64,000 nt of DNA from Bog-473 sp049513455. Its GTDB lineage: Bacteria; Actinomycetota; Acidimicrobiia; Acidimicrobiales; RAAP-2. Shown piece after piece: positions 41,408 through 51,171 of the stretch (its first letter is position 1; every line of letters starts with the position of its first letter). The stretch covers positions 1-64,000 of the forward strand of contig JBEKWB010000003.1 in the NCBI GenBank assembly GCA_049513455.1. The letters run 5' to 3'. The notes beneath the pieces are model-generated. The model saw only the letters and a program-made list of their open reading frames with translations, made no database searches and was not told the origin of the DNA. The position numbers and the translations under genes are program-made.

Positions 41408-43531
41408 TCATCCTTCGATGCGCTCGCTGTGGCGGAGGAGGAGGCTCGAGTGCGCAGTGAGGTTGACGGCGTCGTTGCGCACCTGGCGCGCCCACGGACC
41501 GGGTCGCGCCGTGTTGAGGAGCTCCTCCCACAGGCCCGGTGTCTCCATGCGCGGCAGGGTGTAGGAGTGCGACCTGGTCCCGGCGTTGAGCAGGAGGAGC
41601 AGCGTGTCCGCGGATGCGGAGCGTCCCCGGATGTCCACCTCGTCGGCGGCGCGGCCGAACAGCAGCATGCCGATGCTCTGGTTGTTGGGATCCTCCCAGG
41701 CCTCGTCGGTCATCTCCTGGCCGTTGGAGCGGATCCACGTCACGTCCTTGGTGTGGGTCCCCGGAACCGCCGTCCCCGTGAAGAATCCCCGCCGGCGCAG
41801 AATGGGGTTGCTCTGCAGGACACGGATGAGGTCGCGCACGAAATCGCGCATGTCATAGCCCGACTCGCCGATGTCCCAGTCGAACCAGCTGACCTCGTTG
41901 TCCTGGCAGTACGCGTTGTTGTTCCCTTGTTGCGACCGGCCGATCTCGTCCCCGCCCAGCAGCATGGGCACTCCTTGGGCGAACAGGAGCGTGGTGAGGA
42001 AGTTCCTCTTCATGCGGTCACGGGCGCGCTGAATGCGCGCCGAGTCGCTCGGCCCCTCGGCCCCCCAGTTGCGGCTGGCGTTGTCCTGGGCCCCGTCGCG
42101 GTTGTCCTCGCCGTTGGCCTCGTTGTGCTTGTGCTCGTAGGTGACGAGGTCGGTCAGGGTGAAGCCGTCGTGACAGGTGACGAAGTTGACGCTGGCGTAC
42201 GTCCGGCGCCCACTCGGGGCGTAGATGTCGCTACTCCCCGTGAGGCGTGACGCCAGCTCGGGGACCTGCCCGGGGTCGCCCCGCCAGAAGCGGCGCACGC
42301 AGTCCCGAAAGGCCCCGTTCCACTCCGACCACCCGGTGGGGAACTGTCCCAGCTGATAGCCGTCAGGGCTGGCGTCCCACGGCTCGGCGATGAGCTTGAC
42401 CTTGGAGAGCACGGGGTCCTGCTGAATGATCTCGAAGAAGGCGCTGGGCTGACCGGCCTCGTACCCGCGCACGAGCACCGGGGCCAGATCGAACCGGAAT
42501 CCGTCCACGTGCATGTCGGTCACCCAGTACCGCAAGCTGTCGGTGACCAGTCCCATGGCGCGCGGATGGAGGATGTTGAGGCTGTTCCCGGTGCCCGTGT
42601 AGTCGAGGTGGTACTGGGGTTGATCCGGCATGAGCCGGTAGTACACCGAGTTGTCGATGCCCCGCAGCGACAGCGTCGGTCCCAGCTGATTGCCCTCGCC
42701 GGTGTGGTTGTAGACGACGTCGAGAATCACCTCGAGCCCGGCCCGGTGCAACGTGCGCACCATGGACTTGAACTCACTCACCTGCTGCCCGAGACCGCCG
42801 GTGGCGTACCCCACATGCGGCGCCAGGAACGCGATGGAGTTGTAGCCCCAGAAGTTCGTCAACCCCTGGTCGACCAGATGCCGGTCGGTCACGAAGTGGT
42901 GCACCGGCATGAGCTCCACCGCCGTCACACCGAGCCCGAGAAGGTGGTCGATGATCGGGTCCGAAGCCAGGCCGAGGTAGGTCCCCCGCAGGTGCTCGGG
43001 CACGCCCGGGTGCCGCGCCGTCATGCCCCGTACGTGTGTCTCGTAAATCACGGTCTGGTTCCACGGCGTGTTGGGGGCCCGGTCGTCCTCCCAGGTGAAG
43101 GACGGATCGACTACGAGGCACTTGGGCATGGCGCCCGCCGAATCACGGGAGTCGAAGGAGAGGTCCTCCTGCTCGTCCCCGATCCGGTAGCCGAAGAGGT
43201 CGTCGCTCCAGCGGATGGGACCGCTCACCGCCTTGGCATAGGGATCGATGAGCAGTTTCCTGGGGTTGAACCTATGTCCGCTCGTGGGCTCGTACGGGCC
43301 GTCCACCCGGTAGCCGTACAACGCGCCGGGCCGCACGTCGGGAAGGTACGCGTGCCAGACGTTGTCGGTCCTCTCGGCCATGGTGATGGTCGCCGTCGGC
43401 TCGCCGGCCGTGGCTTCGTCGAAGAGGCAGAGCTGTACCGCGGTCGCGTTCTCGGAGAAGAGCGCGAAGTTGACGCCCTCACCGTTCCAGGTGGCCCCGA
43501 GCGGGCGCGGGCTGCCGGGCCAGACCCTCAC
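41408..43531 (-). CDS. glgX: Glycogen debranching enzyme GlgX
   Basis: 707 residues from a GTG at 43531, where the product starts with the usual RVWPGSPRPLGATWNGEG. An N-terminal CBM48 domain precedes a GH13_11 catalytic barrel with VDGFRFDLAPVL (nucleophile Asp), LIAEPWDASPDGYQ (Glu) and NFVTCHDGFTLTDL (Asp). It removes alpha-1,6 branches from glucans. A GTG at 43726 would add 65 Pro/Gly-rich residues and cannot be excluded. The gap to glgB is 244 bp, so glgX may be partly separate from the tightly packed operon upstream. Confidence 0.93.
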   Translation of the reverse strand: MRVWPGSPRPLGATWNGEGVNFALFSENATAVQLCLFDEATAGEPTATITMAERTDNVWHAYLPDVRPGALYGYRVDGPYEPTSGHRFNPRKLLIDPYAKAVSGPIRWSDDLFGYRIGDEQEDLSFDSRDSAGAMPKCLVVDPSFTWEDDRAPNTPWNQTVIYETHVRGMTARHPGVPEHLRGTYLGLASDPIIDHLLGLGVTAVELMPVHHFVTDRHLVDQGLTNFWGYNSIAFLAPHVGYATGGLGQQVSEFKSMVRTLHRAGLEVILDVVYNHTGEGNQLGPTLSLRGIDNSVYYRLMPDQPQYHLDYTGTGNSLNILHPRAMGLVTDSLRYWVTDMHVDGFRFDLAPVLVRGYEAGQPSAFFEIIQQDPVLSKVKLIAEPWDASPDGYQLGQFPTGWSEWNGAFRDCVRRFWRGDPGQVPELASRLTGSSDIYAPSGRRTYASVNFVTCHDGFTLTDLVTYEHKHNEANGEDNRDGAQDNASRNWGAEGPSDSARIQRARDRMKRNFLTTLLFAQGVPMLLGGDEIGRSQQGNNNAYCQDNEVSWFDWDIGESGYDMRDFVRDLIRVLQSNPILRRRGFFTGTAVPGTHTKDVTWIRSNGQEMTDEAWEDPNNQSIGMLLFGRAADEVDIRGRSASADTLLLLLNAGTRSHSYTLPRMETPGLWEELLNTARPGPWARQVRNDAVNLTAHSSLLLRHSERIEG

Positions 43532-43775
43532 GCTGGCGCCGCCTCCCGGGCCCGCCGGCAGGCCCGCCGGGCCCGGGCCGGCACCGAGCGGGGGGAGGGA
43601 AGGCTGGCGGGCACTGGGGCGGAAGGTGATGGGAACATGTGCGGAACCGTCTCCGTCGAAATTGGTGACCGACCCCCTCGGCGGGCGGAAGCGGTGGGTG
43701 CTGCAGCGGCCGTCGGCGTCACGCACACTACCCGCACGCCGAAATTGGGCAAAAGTGACGCGGGGCTCCCGATTC

Positions 43776-45695
43776 TCATCCCAGACCGAAGAAGAGGCAC
43801 CCGAGGGGCGGAATGGCCACGGTGAGGGTCCATGGCATCCCATGGGCCGGGACCGGTTGGGCCTCGATCCCCCCGAGGTTCCCCCAGCCGCTACCCCCGT
43901 AGTGCACCGCATCGCTGTTGAGCAGTTCCCGCCAGAAACCCCCGTTCGGGACCCCCACTAAGACGTTCGAACGCGGCACCGGGGTGAAATTGCAGATCAC
44001 CAGCACCGGCGGTCCGTGCGGCGACATCCGCAGGAAGCTGAGCAGGCTGGTCTCGGCCTCGTTGGGCTGGGTCCACGTGAACCCGCCCGGTTCGGTGTCG
44101 AGGTCGTGCAGGGCGCGCTGCCCCCGGTAGAGCCGGTTGAGGTCGCCCACCCACCGGAGGATCCCGGCATGGGCCGGTGCGTCGAGCAGGCCCCAGTCGA
44201 GACCGTGCTCGTGATCCCACTCGCCGCGCTCCGCCAGCTCGTCGCCCATGAACAAGAGCTTCTTCCCCGGTTGCCCGAACTGGTACCCGAACAGAAGGCG
44301 CAGATTGGCGAAGCGCTGCCAGTCGTCACCGGGCATTTTGCCGAGGAGCGAACGCTTGCCGTGCACCACCTCGTCGTGGGAGAGGGGGAGCATGAAGTTC
44401 TCGCTGAACGCGTAGACGCTGCGGAAGGTGAGCTCGCCGTGGTGGTGTCGCCGGTGTACGGCGTCGCGCGCGAAGTACTGCAGGGTGTCGTGCATCCACC
44501 CCATGTCCCACTTGAGCCCGAAGCCGACGCCGCCGGCGTGGACGGGGCGCGAGACGCCGGGAAATGCGGTGGATTCCTCCGCGATGACCTGCACGTCGGG
44601 ATGGTCGGCGTAGATCCCCGTGTTCAGCCGGCGCAGGAACTCGAGCGCCTCGAGGTTCTCCCGGCCCCCGAAGACGTTGGGGATCCACTCCCCCGGGCGC
44701 CGGGAGTAGTCGAGGTAGAGCATGGAGGCCACGGCATCGACCCGCAGCCCGTCCACGTGGTAATGCGAGAGCCAGTGCTCGGCCGACGAGGCGAGAAAGC
44801 TCCGCACCTCGTGACGCCCGTAGTTGAAGATCAGGCTCTTCCAGTCGGGGTGGAAGCCCAGACGGGGGTCCGCGTGCTCGAAAAGGTGCGTCCCGTCGAA
44901 CTGCGCCAGGGCGAACGGGTCCTCGGGAAAGTGCGACGGCACCCAATCGAAGATCACCCCGATCCCGGCCCGGTGCAGCTGGTCGATCAGCGACATGAGC
45001 TCCTGGGGGGTCCCGTAACGGCTCGTCGGCGCGAAGAAGCCCGTCGTCTGGTACCCCCACGATCCGTAGAAGGGGTGCTCCATCAGGGGGAGGAACTCGA
45101 CGTGGGTGAACCCGGCCGCCTCGACGTGACGGATCAACGGCTCCGCCACCTCGGTATAACCGAGGAACCGCTGCGGGTCGGCGGGATCGCGGCGCCAGCT
45201 GCCCAGGTGCACCTCATAGACCGAGATGGGCGCACCGAGGGCGATGCGCTCGCCCCTCGTCTGCATCCAGGCGTGGTCACCCCATTGGTAGGCAAGGTCC
45301 CAGACGACCGAGCCGGTCCGCGGCGGATGCTCGGCCCGGGCGGCGAAGGGGTCGGCCTTCTCGAGCACGTCGCCGGCCCGCGTCGTGATGGCGAACTTGT
45401 AGACGTGGCCGGGACCGGCGGCGGCCGCGGCTCCTTCCCAGATACCCGAGCTCCCACGCGGCGCGAGCACGTCCGCGTCGGCGTTCCAGTGGTTGAAGTC
45501 CCCGATGACCGCCACCCGCGTGGCGTTGGGCGCCCAGACCCCGAACGTCACGCCTCCGGCGGCGCGGACGTGCGCGCCGAGCTTGTCGCCCATGCGGCGG
45601 TGCGTGCCCTCGTTGAACCAGTAGAGGTCTTCCTCCGAAAGAAGGGTCCCGGCCGGGGACGCCGCCGGGGTGCTCAGCGGTCGTGCGGTGCTCAT
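43776..45695 (-). CDS. glgB: 1,4-alpha-glucan branching enzyme GlgB
   Basis: 639 residues. An N-terminal CBM48 (VTFGVWAPNATRVAVIGDFNHW) precedes the GH13_9 barrel. The catalytic residues are visible: Asp320 in VDGLRVDAVASMLYLDY, Glu373 in VIAEES and Asp in LPLSHDEVVHGK. The C-terminal beta domain ends with IPPLGCLFF. It forms the alpha-1,6 branches of the glucan made by GlgE. Its ATGA overlaps the malQ stop. It lacks the extra N-terminal domain of some homologues, hence the moderate length. Confidence 0.96.
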   Translation of the reverse strand: MSTARPLSTPAASPAGTLLSEEDLYWFNEGTHRRMGDKLGAHVRAAGGVTFGVWAPNATRVAVIGDFNHWNADADVLAPRGSSGIWEGAAAAAGPGHVYKFAITTRAGDVLEKADPFAARAEHPPRTGSVVWDLAYQWGDHAWMQTRGERIALGAPISVYEVHLGSWRRDPADPQRFLGYTEVAEPLIRHVEAAGFTHVEFLPLMEHPFYGSWGYQTTGFFAPTSRYGTPQELMSLIDQLHRAGIGVIFDWVPSHFPEDPFALAQFDGTHLFEHADPRLGFHPDWKSLIFNYGRHEVRSFLASSAEHWLSHYHVDGLRVDAVASMLYLDYSRRPGEWIPNVFGGRENLEALEFLRRLNTGIYADHPDVQVIAEESTAFPGVSRPVHAGGVGFGLKWDMGWMHDTLQYFARDAVHRRHHHGELTFRSVYAFSENFMLPLSHDEVVHGKRSLLGKMPGDDWQRFANLRLLFGYQFGQPGKKLLFMGDELAERGEWDHEHGLDWGLLDAPAHAGILRWVGDLNRLYRGQRALHDLDTEPGGFTWTQPNEAETSLLSFLRMSPHGPPVLVICNFTPVPRSNVLVGVPNGGFWRELLNSDAVHYGGSGWGNLGGIEAQPVPAHGMPWTLTVAIPPLGCLFFGLG

Positions 45696-47809
45696 CGCAG
45701 GGCCTCGACCCGATCCGACGGCGCCGCGGCGGGCCCGCCGTCACGGACCCGGTTGAGCGCGCGCAGGAACCCGGTCGTCCCGGTATCGCCTCGCGCCTCG
45801 GAAAGTGTGCGCACCCCTCGGCGCCGCCAATTGGCGCCACCGGCCCCGGTACCGGGCCGGTTCTGCGGTTCGCGCTCCCCCCACAGATCCTCGAGATCGA
45901 TCAGGACGAGGTCCGCCGCGCCCGAGGCCAGATGGAGCAGGCATCCTCGCAGCGCCAGTGCGGGCCCGCCCCGCTCGTCACGTCCGTCGTCGACACCGAG
46001 TGCACGGAGCAGCGCGGCGCGCCAGTGGGCCCGGCCGGTGCGTTCCGCCGCGGCGTCAATCGCCGAGGGCTGACCATTGCGCTCCTTCTCGTCGATGTCG
46101 TCCCCCGAGAAGTACGCCGGGAAGCGGGGCAGGTCATGGGTGCCCCACGAAGCCAGCACGCCGGTCGGAGCGGGTGGGAGCGGGTCCGCCACCGTCGATT
46201 CGAACTGGAGAACCCACGAGCGCAGCATGCGATCATCGGCCATGCGGCGCCGCACCCCGTCGGGCACCGTACCCAGGTCCTCACCCACGACGACCGCCCC
46301 GGCCCGGTGGGCCTCCAGGGCGACCACCGCATGGAGCTCGTCCGCCCGGTACGACACGTAGGCACCATGGCGGGCGTCGAAGCCCTCCGGGATCCAGTAC
46401 AGCCGTTGCAGTCCCATGATGTGATCGACCCGCAGGTAGGCGGCGTGGCGGAAGGCCCGCCGGAGCACGCCGATGAAGTAGTGGTACCCGTCGTCCCGTA
46501 TCCGCTCGGGGTGCAGGGGGGGGAACGCCCAATCCTGGCCGCCCGAGTAGAAGAGGTCGGGGGGCGCTCCCCCGTGCACTCCCCGCACGAAGGCGCCGGG
46601 CGCCCAGACGGGGTCGAAGCCGTCGGGATGGACGCCGATGGGGAGGTCGGCGTAGAGCGGGACCGCCGATGCGGCGGTCGTGAGCTGCTGTGCCGCCACC
46701 CACTGCGCGTAGAGGTGGTACCCGAGCGTGGGCTCGGAGTCCGGGTCCTCCGGCTGCGAGTGGGCGTGCACTCCCGACCGATGCCCGAGCCGGTCGCCCG
46801 CGGCCCGGAAGCGCGCATAGGCCAGCAGCTCCGGGTGCCCGTCGACCCAGGCGCAGAACGCATCGCGGCGCGCCGAGGGGCCGACGAGCAGCGCCTCGGC
46901 CATGGGGGCCAGGACCTGGCGGCGCAGGAGCGAGACCGTCTCGTAGTCCACCAGTGTCGATCGGTGGGCGGAGGAGAGCCGACGCCGGAACTCGTCGGCA
47001 CCGAGCAACCGCCGCGCCTCGGGTGCCGCCGCGAGCTCCGGGAGGACCGTCGGATCGACGAAGACCTCGTTGTAGGCGAGGCGGCTCACGGGAAGATAGG
47101 GGCTCGGGTCCGCCGGCGGATCCAAAAAGGCGGGATAGAGAGGCAGGGCACCCAGCATCGAGGCGCCCATCTCCGCCACCCACTCCCCCAGCTCGGCCAT
47201 GTCCGGGTAGCTGCCGACCCCCCAATCGCGCTCGGTCCGCAAGGCGTGCAGGGGGAGGAACAGGCCCCAGCCACGCGAGGCCGGGGGACAGCGGGGGGCC
47301 GCGATCAGCAACGCCGAGGCCCGCGCGCCGGGCCATTCCACAATGAGCCGGTGGTAACCGGGCCCGATCGGCCCCGTGCCCTCCTGGTCGAGCCCGAACC
47401 GGTAACGATTACCGGGCGTCCCGCCGACCTCGCGGATGGCGTGCATGCTGGTGATGGTGTCGGTCAAGCGTTGGCGCCGCACCTGGCCGTCCTCCAGCGC
47501 CACGGTGCACCAGACATCCCGGGGATGTACGCGGTCCGGCAACGTCACCTCGGCCGAGGAGGCTCTCCCGACGCGGTGCACCAGAACGGGCTCGAGCGGG
47601 TCACGCCCCTCGGCCCACCGGCGCTCCGCGAGGGCGTCGGCGACGTCGGCGCCCGAGGCGACCGGGGCCCCGAGGGCCGCCAGAACGGCCAGGATGACCG
47701 CGTCCTCGGCCCGGTGCACCCGCCCGTCCGTACCCACGAACGATGGCTGCACGCCATAGCGTCCGGCCAGCTCCGTCAGCCCGGGCAGCGGAGGGGACGA
47801 GGGGCTCAC
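45692..47809 (-). CDS. malQ: 4-alpha-glucanotransferase MalQ
   Basis: 705 residues from a GTG at 47809, whose GTGA overlaps the upstream TreS-Mak stop. The GH77 motifs WGVGSYPDMAELGEW, SPYLPVSRLAYNEVFVDP, YLRVDHIMGLQRLYWIPEG (nucleophile Asp) and VVGEDLGTVPDGV (Glu) are present, with an N-terminal beta-sandwich extension. It disproportionates malto-oligosaccharides. Its presence inside a GlgE operon suggests recycling of linear glucans. Start and stop overlaps couple it to both neighbours. Confidence 0.94.
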   Translation of the reverse strand: MSPSSPPLPGLTELAGRYGVQPSFVGTDGRVHRAEDAVILAVLAALGAPVASGADVADALAERRWAEGRDPLEPVLVHRVGRASSAEVTLPDRVHPRDVWCTVALEDGQVRRQRLTDTITSMHAIREVGGTPGNRYRFGLDQEGTGPIGPGYHRLIVEWPGARASALLIAAPRCPPASRGWGLFLPLHALRTERDWGVGSYPDMAELGEWVAEMGASMLGALPLYPAFLDPPADPSPYLPVSRLAYNEVFVDPTVLPELAAAPEARRLLGADEFRRRLSSAHRSTLVDYETVSLLRRQVLAPMAEALLVGPSARRDAFCAWVDGHPELLAYARFRAAGDRLGHRSGVHAHSQPEDPDSEPTLGYHLYAQWVAAQQLTTAASAVPLYADLPIGVHPDGFDPVWAPGAFVRGVHGGAPPDLFYSGGQDWAFPPLHPERIRDDGYHYFIGVLRRAFRHAAYLRVDHIMGLQRLYWIPEGFDARHGAYVSYRADELHAVVALEAHRAGAVVVGEDLGTVPDGVRRRMADDRMLRSWVLQFESTVADPLPPAPTGVLASWGTHDLPRFPAYFSGDDIDEKERNGQPSAIDAAAERTGRAHWRAALLRALGVDDGRDERGGPALALRGCLLHLASGAADLVLIDLEDLWGEREPQNRPGTGAGGANWRRRGVRTLSEARGDTGTTGFLRALNRVRDGGPAAAPSDRVEALR

Positions 47810-50800
47810 TGGGACGTGTCCAGGATTTCCAGGATTCCCCGGGCCGGGATGTCCACCCACTCCGGTCGACTGTTGGCCTCGTACCCGAGTTCGTAGATCG
47901 ACTTCTCGAGCAGGAAGAAGTCGAACAGCTGTCTCAGCTGGTCCAGGTCGTCCGGCAGGAATTCCGCCGGCCCCGCCACGTCCAGGTACGAGTCCAGGAA
48001 CGTGCCGGAGATCCACCGGTGCCAGAACGTGACCCACGCATCGATCATCGCCCGGTCGACCGAGGCCATCGACGTGCCCAGGTCACGGGTCAGTCGGAGC
48101 GCCGCGGTCGTGCCGGCATAGTGGAACGAGCGCACCATGCCGGCCAGGTCGACGACCGCGGGCCGCTTCAGCCGCCGCTGACCGAGCGAGCGACTTGGCT
48201 CACCCTCGAAGTCGATGATGACGAAGTCCTTTCCGGTCCAGAGCACCTGGCCCAGGTGGAAGTCACCATGACAGCGGATCCGCTCGGCGGTGATGCCGAG
48301 CATGCTCAGCTTGCGCATGCGCGCGATGATCTCGTTCTCCCGCGCCAGGACCTGCTCCACGTAGGCGGACGGGACATGGAGCGCCCGCACATCGTGAAAG
48401 ACCTTGCGGGTGAGGCTGCGGGCGCCGTGGTAGAGCGCCTGGCGGTCCAGCGCGGTCAGGGGTTCGGGGGCGAAGTCGGGGTCACGGTGGTCCGACGTCA
48501 GCGCCAGGTGGAGCTGGGCGGTCCGCCGACCGAGAAGCGACGCCCACTCGAGGTGCGCGCCGACGAGGAGGTGACCCGGCTCGAGCTCACTCCGCTCGCG
48601 GGTGAAGAGGCTGCGCGACGGGGTCAGGCGGAGCTCCGCATCCTGGCGATGCGCCAGCGCCTCCTCGAAGCTGTGGATGAGCGCGTCCACGACGTAATTC
48701 CACCCGTCGTCCTCGTTGGAGATGAACTCCTCGAGCACCGCCACGGTCGTGGGCAGCACGCCCGGCGTATCGGGCCGGTATTCGACACTTCCCCCGCTCA
48801 GCGGCGCGTAGGGAAAACGAGCTCGCTCGCTCAAGAACCGCCCGACCTCGACTCCGGGGTTGATCCCCTCCTCGAAACGGCGGATGAACTTGATGATCGC
48901 CCGGTCCCCGAGCAGGACCGAGCTGTTCGACTGCTCGGCGGAGAGGGGCACGGGTGTGTAGTCCTCGGCAAGGAACTCGTCGAATTGGCGGAGGGAGGGC
49001 GACGGCAGCCCGAGCAGCTTCCCACCCGTTCCCCCGACGGTACGACGTCGGGCGAGAAGTTCCACCATCATTTTGGTGAACGCCGGCTCGAAAATGGCGT
49101 CGTACACCACGCCGTTGTCACCACCCGCCTTCAGCTCGGCCACGACGGCGTCGGCATGCCACTTCTTCAACTCTTCCGCCTCGGTCCCGGTGGCAAAGGC
49201 GAGCGGCAGCGCGTAGCGCTCGGGGCTCCCATGGTCCAGTTCGGCCTGCACGATGAGGAGATGGGCCACGGTCTCCGACCTCCGGCCCGGAACGGCCGGG
49301 AGCGGTACGGAGTCCATCAGGCGCGCCGCCGTGATCGCGCGTGCCTTCTGGACGAACCATCTTCGTTTAGCGAGATACGCCGGAAGGAACGACTCGAACT
49401 CACGGAGCGCAGTCCCGCTGAAGAGCTCCTCCCACTCACCATCGACGACGAACGACTGCCGTAACGGCACCGCCTCGTCCGGCTCGGACTCGAGCGAGAA
49501 CCAGTAGAAGCCGTGGGGGCCCAGTGTGATGAAGTAAGGAAGATCCCCGACGGAGGGGAACTCCGAGTTCCCGAAGAGCTCGATGGGGGTCGCGCCACGG
49601 AACTCGGACAGATCGAGCTCCACGCACTGCACGTTGCGCGACAAGTTGACGACGACCAGAATCCGCTCGTTCTCGAACCGCCGGATGAAGGCGAACACCT
49701 TGCGGTTGTCCGGGCGCAGAACCTCGAGGGTGCCGCGGCCGAAGGCCTGGTAGCGCTGGCGCAGCGCGATCAGCCGTTTCATCCACCACAGCAGCGAGTT
49801 GGAGTTCTCCTGCTGCGCCTCGACGTTCACCGCTTGTGCGTGGTACTCCGGGTCGATGATGACCGGAAGGTAGAGCCGCTGGGGATTGGCGGCGGAGAAG
49901 CCGGCGTTGCGGTCGCTGTTCCACTGCATGGGGGTGCGGACGGCATTGCGGTCGCCCAGGTAGATGTTGTCGCCCATGCCTATTTCGTCGCCGTAGTAGA
50001 TGATCGGGGTGCCCGGCATGGAGAACAACAACCCGTTCATCATCTCCATCAGCTTGCGGTCGTTGCCCAGCAGTGGGGCCAACCGGCGGCGGATGCCGAC
50101 GTTCACCCGGGCCTGTGGATCCTGCGCGTAGGCGCGGTACATGTAGTCCCGCTCCTCATCGGTGACCATTTCCAGCGTCAGTTCGTCGTGGTTGCGGAGG
50201 AACAGGGCCCACTGGCATTCGGGAGGGGTGGCGGGCGTCTCCGCCAGGATGTCCACCATGGGGAACCGATCTTCCTGGCGGGCCGCCATGAACATGCGAG
50301 GCATGAGGGGGAAGTGGAAGGCCATGTGGCACGTGTCCCCCCGGCCCATGTACGCCACGGCATCCTCGGGCCACTGATTGGCCTCGGCCAGCAGCATCCG
50401 ATCCTCGAAGTGACTGTCGACGTGGGCGCGGAGCTCCCGCAGAAAAGCGAAGGTCTCCGGAAGGTTCTCGCACGTCGTCCCCTCGCGGGCATAGAGGTAC
50501 GGCACGGCATCGAGACGGAGGCCGTCGACGCCCATCGACAGCCAGAAGTCCACCACGTCGAGCATCGCTTGGCGCACGCTCGGGCTGTCGTAGTTGAGGC
50601 TGGGCTGGTGCGAGTAGAAGCGGTGCCAGAAGTAGGCCTGGGCGACGGGGTCGAACGACCAGTTGGACGCCTCGAAGTCCTTGAAGATGATCCGGGCCCC
50701 CGAGAAGCGGTCCGGGGTGTCGCTCCAGACATAGAAATCGCGGTGCACCGACCCGGGCTTGGCCAGCCGTGCCCGCTGGAACCAGGGGTGCTCGTCGGAC

Positions 50801-51171
50801 GTGTGCGCCAGCACCAGCTCCGTGATGACCCGCATGCCGCGCCGATGCGCTTCGCGCAGGAACAGACGGAAGTCACGGAGCGAACCGTACGACGGGTGCA
50901 CCCGCCGGTAGTCCGAAATGTCATACCCGTCGTCGCGGAGCGGGGAGGGGTAGAACGGCAGGAGCCACAGCGCGGTGACGCCGAGCTCCTGGAGGTAGTC
51001 GAGCTTCTCGATGAGACCGCGGAAGTCCCCCACGCCGTCGCCGTTGCCGTCATGAAAGGCACGGACGTGGACCTCGTAGATGACCGCGTCCTTGTACCAG
51101 CCGCTCGACACCGGTGCGTGCACCACGTTGTCGGCGAGTTCGGACACCGTCCGGAGCCCGATGGCGGTCAC
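47806..51171 (-). CDS. treS: Trehalose synthase - maltokinase fusion protein
   Basis: 1121 residues. Residues 1 to about 560 are a GH13_16 trehalose synthase with nucleophile Asp221 (VDGLRLDAVPYLYA), Glu263 (LLAEANQW) and Asp329 (RNHDEL); it interconverts trehalose and maltose. A linker leads to the maltokinase (Mak/Pep2): AYLAKRRWFVQKARAI (cap), FIRRFEEGINPGVEV and the kinase-like CHGDFHLGQVLW and FEGEPSRSLGQRR. Fusion lets maltose pass straight to phosphorylation, giving the GlgE donor maltose-1-phosphate. Coupled by 4-bp overlaps to glgE upstream and malQ downstream. Confidence 0.96.
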   Translation of the reverse strand: MTAIGLRTVSELADNVVHAPVSSGWYKDAVIYEVHVRAFHDGNGDGVGDFRGLIEKLDYLQELGVTALWLLPFYPSPLRDDGYDISDYRRVHPSYGSLRDFRLFLREAHRRGMRVITELVLAHTSDEHPWFQRARLAKPGSVHRDFYVWSDTPDRFSGARIIFKDFEASNWSFDPVAQAYFWHRFYSHQPSLNYDSPSVRQAMLDVVDFWLSMGVDGLRLDAVPYLYAREGTTCENLPETFAFLRELRAHVDSHFEDRMLLAEANQWPEDAVAYMGRGDTCHMAFHFPLMPRMFMAARQEDRFPMVDILAETPATPPECQWALFLRNHDELTLEMVTDEERDYMYRAYAQDPQARVNVGIRRRLAPLLGNDRKLMEMMNGLLFSMPGTPIIYYGDEIGMGDNIYLGDRNAVRTPMQWNSDRNAGFSAANPQRLYLPVIIDPEYHAQAVNVEAQQENSNSLLWWMKRLIALRQRYQAFGRGTLEVLRPDNRKVFAFIRRFENERILVVVNLSRNVQCVELDLSEFRGATPIELFGNSEFPSVGDLPYFITLGPHGFYWFSLESEPDEAVPLRQSFVVDGEWEELFSGTALREFESFLPAYLAKRRWFVQKARAITAARLMDSVPLPAVPGRRSETVAHLLIVQAELDHGSPERYALPLAFATGTEAEELKKWHADAVVAELKAGGDNGVVYDAIFEPAFTKMMVELLARRRTVGGTGGKLLGLPSPSLRQFDEFLAEDYTPVPLSAEQSNSSVLLGDRAIIKFIRRFEEGINPGVEVGRFLSERARFPYAPLSGGSVEYRPDTPGVLPTTVAVLEEFISNEDDGWNYVVDALIHSFEEALAHRQDAELRLTPSRSLFTRERSELEPGHLLVGAHLEWASLLGRRTAQLHLALTSDHRDPDFAPEPLTALDRQALYHGARSLTRKVFHDVRALHVPSAYVEQVLARENEIIARMRKLSMLGITAERIRCHGDFHLGQVLWTGKDFVIIDFEGEPSRSLGQRRLKRPAVVDLAGMVRSFHYAGTTAALRLTRDLGTSMASVDRAMIDAWVTFWHRWISGTFLDSYLDVAGPAEFLPDDLDQLRQLFDFFLLEKSIYELGYEANSRPEWVDIPARGILEILDTSQ

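Noticed and set aside
44016..47896. Very long plus-strand open frames opposite glgB and malQ
   Set aside because: Shadows of well-supported GH13/GH77 genes; no family resemblance.
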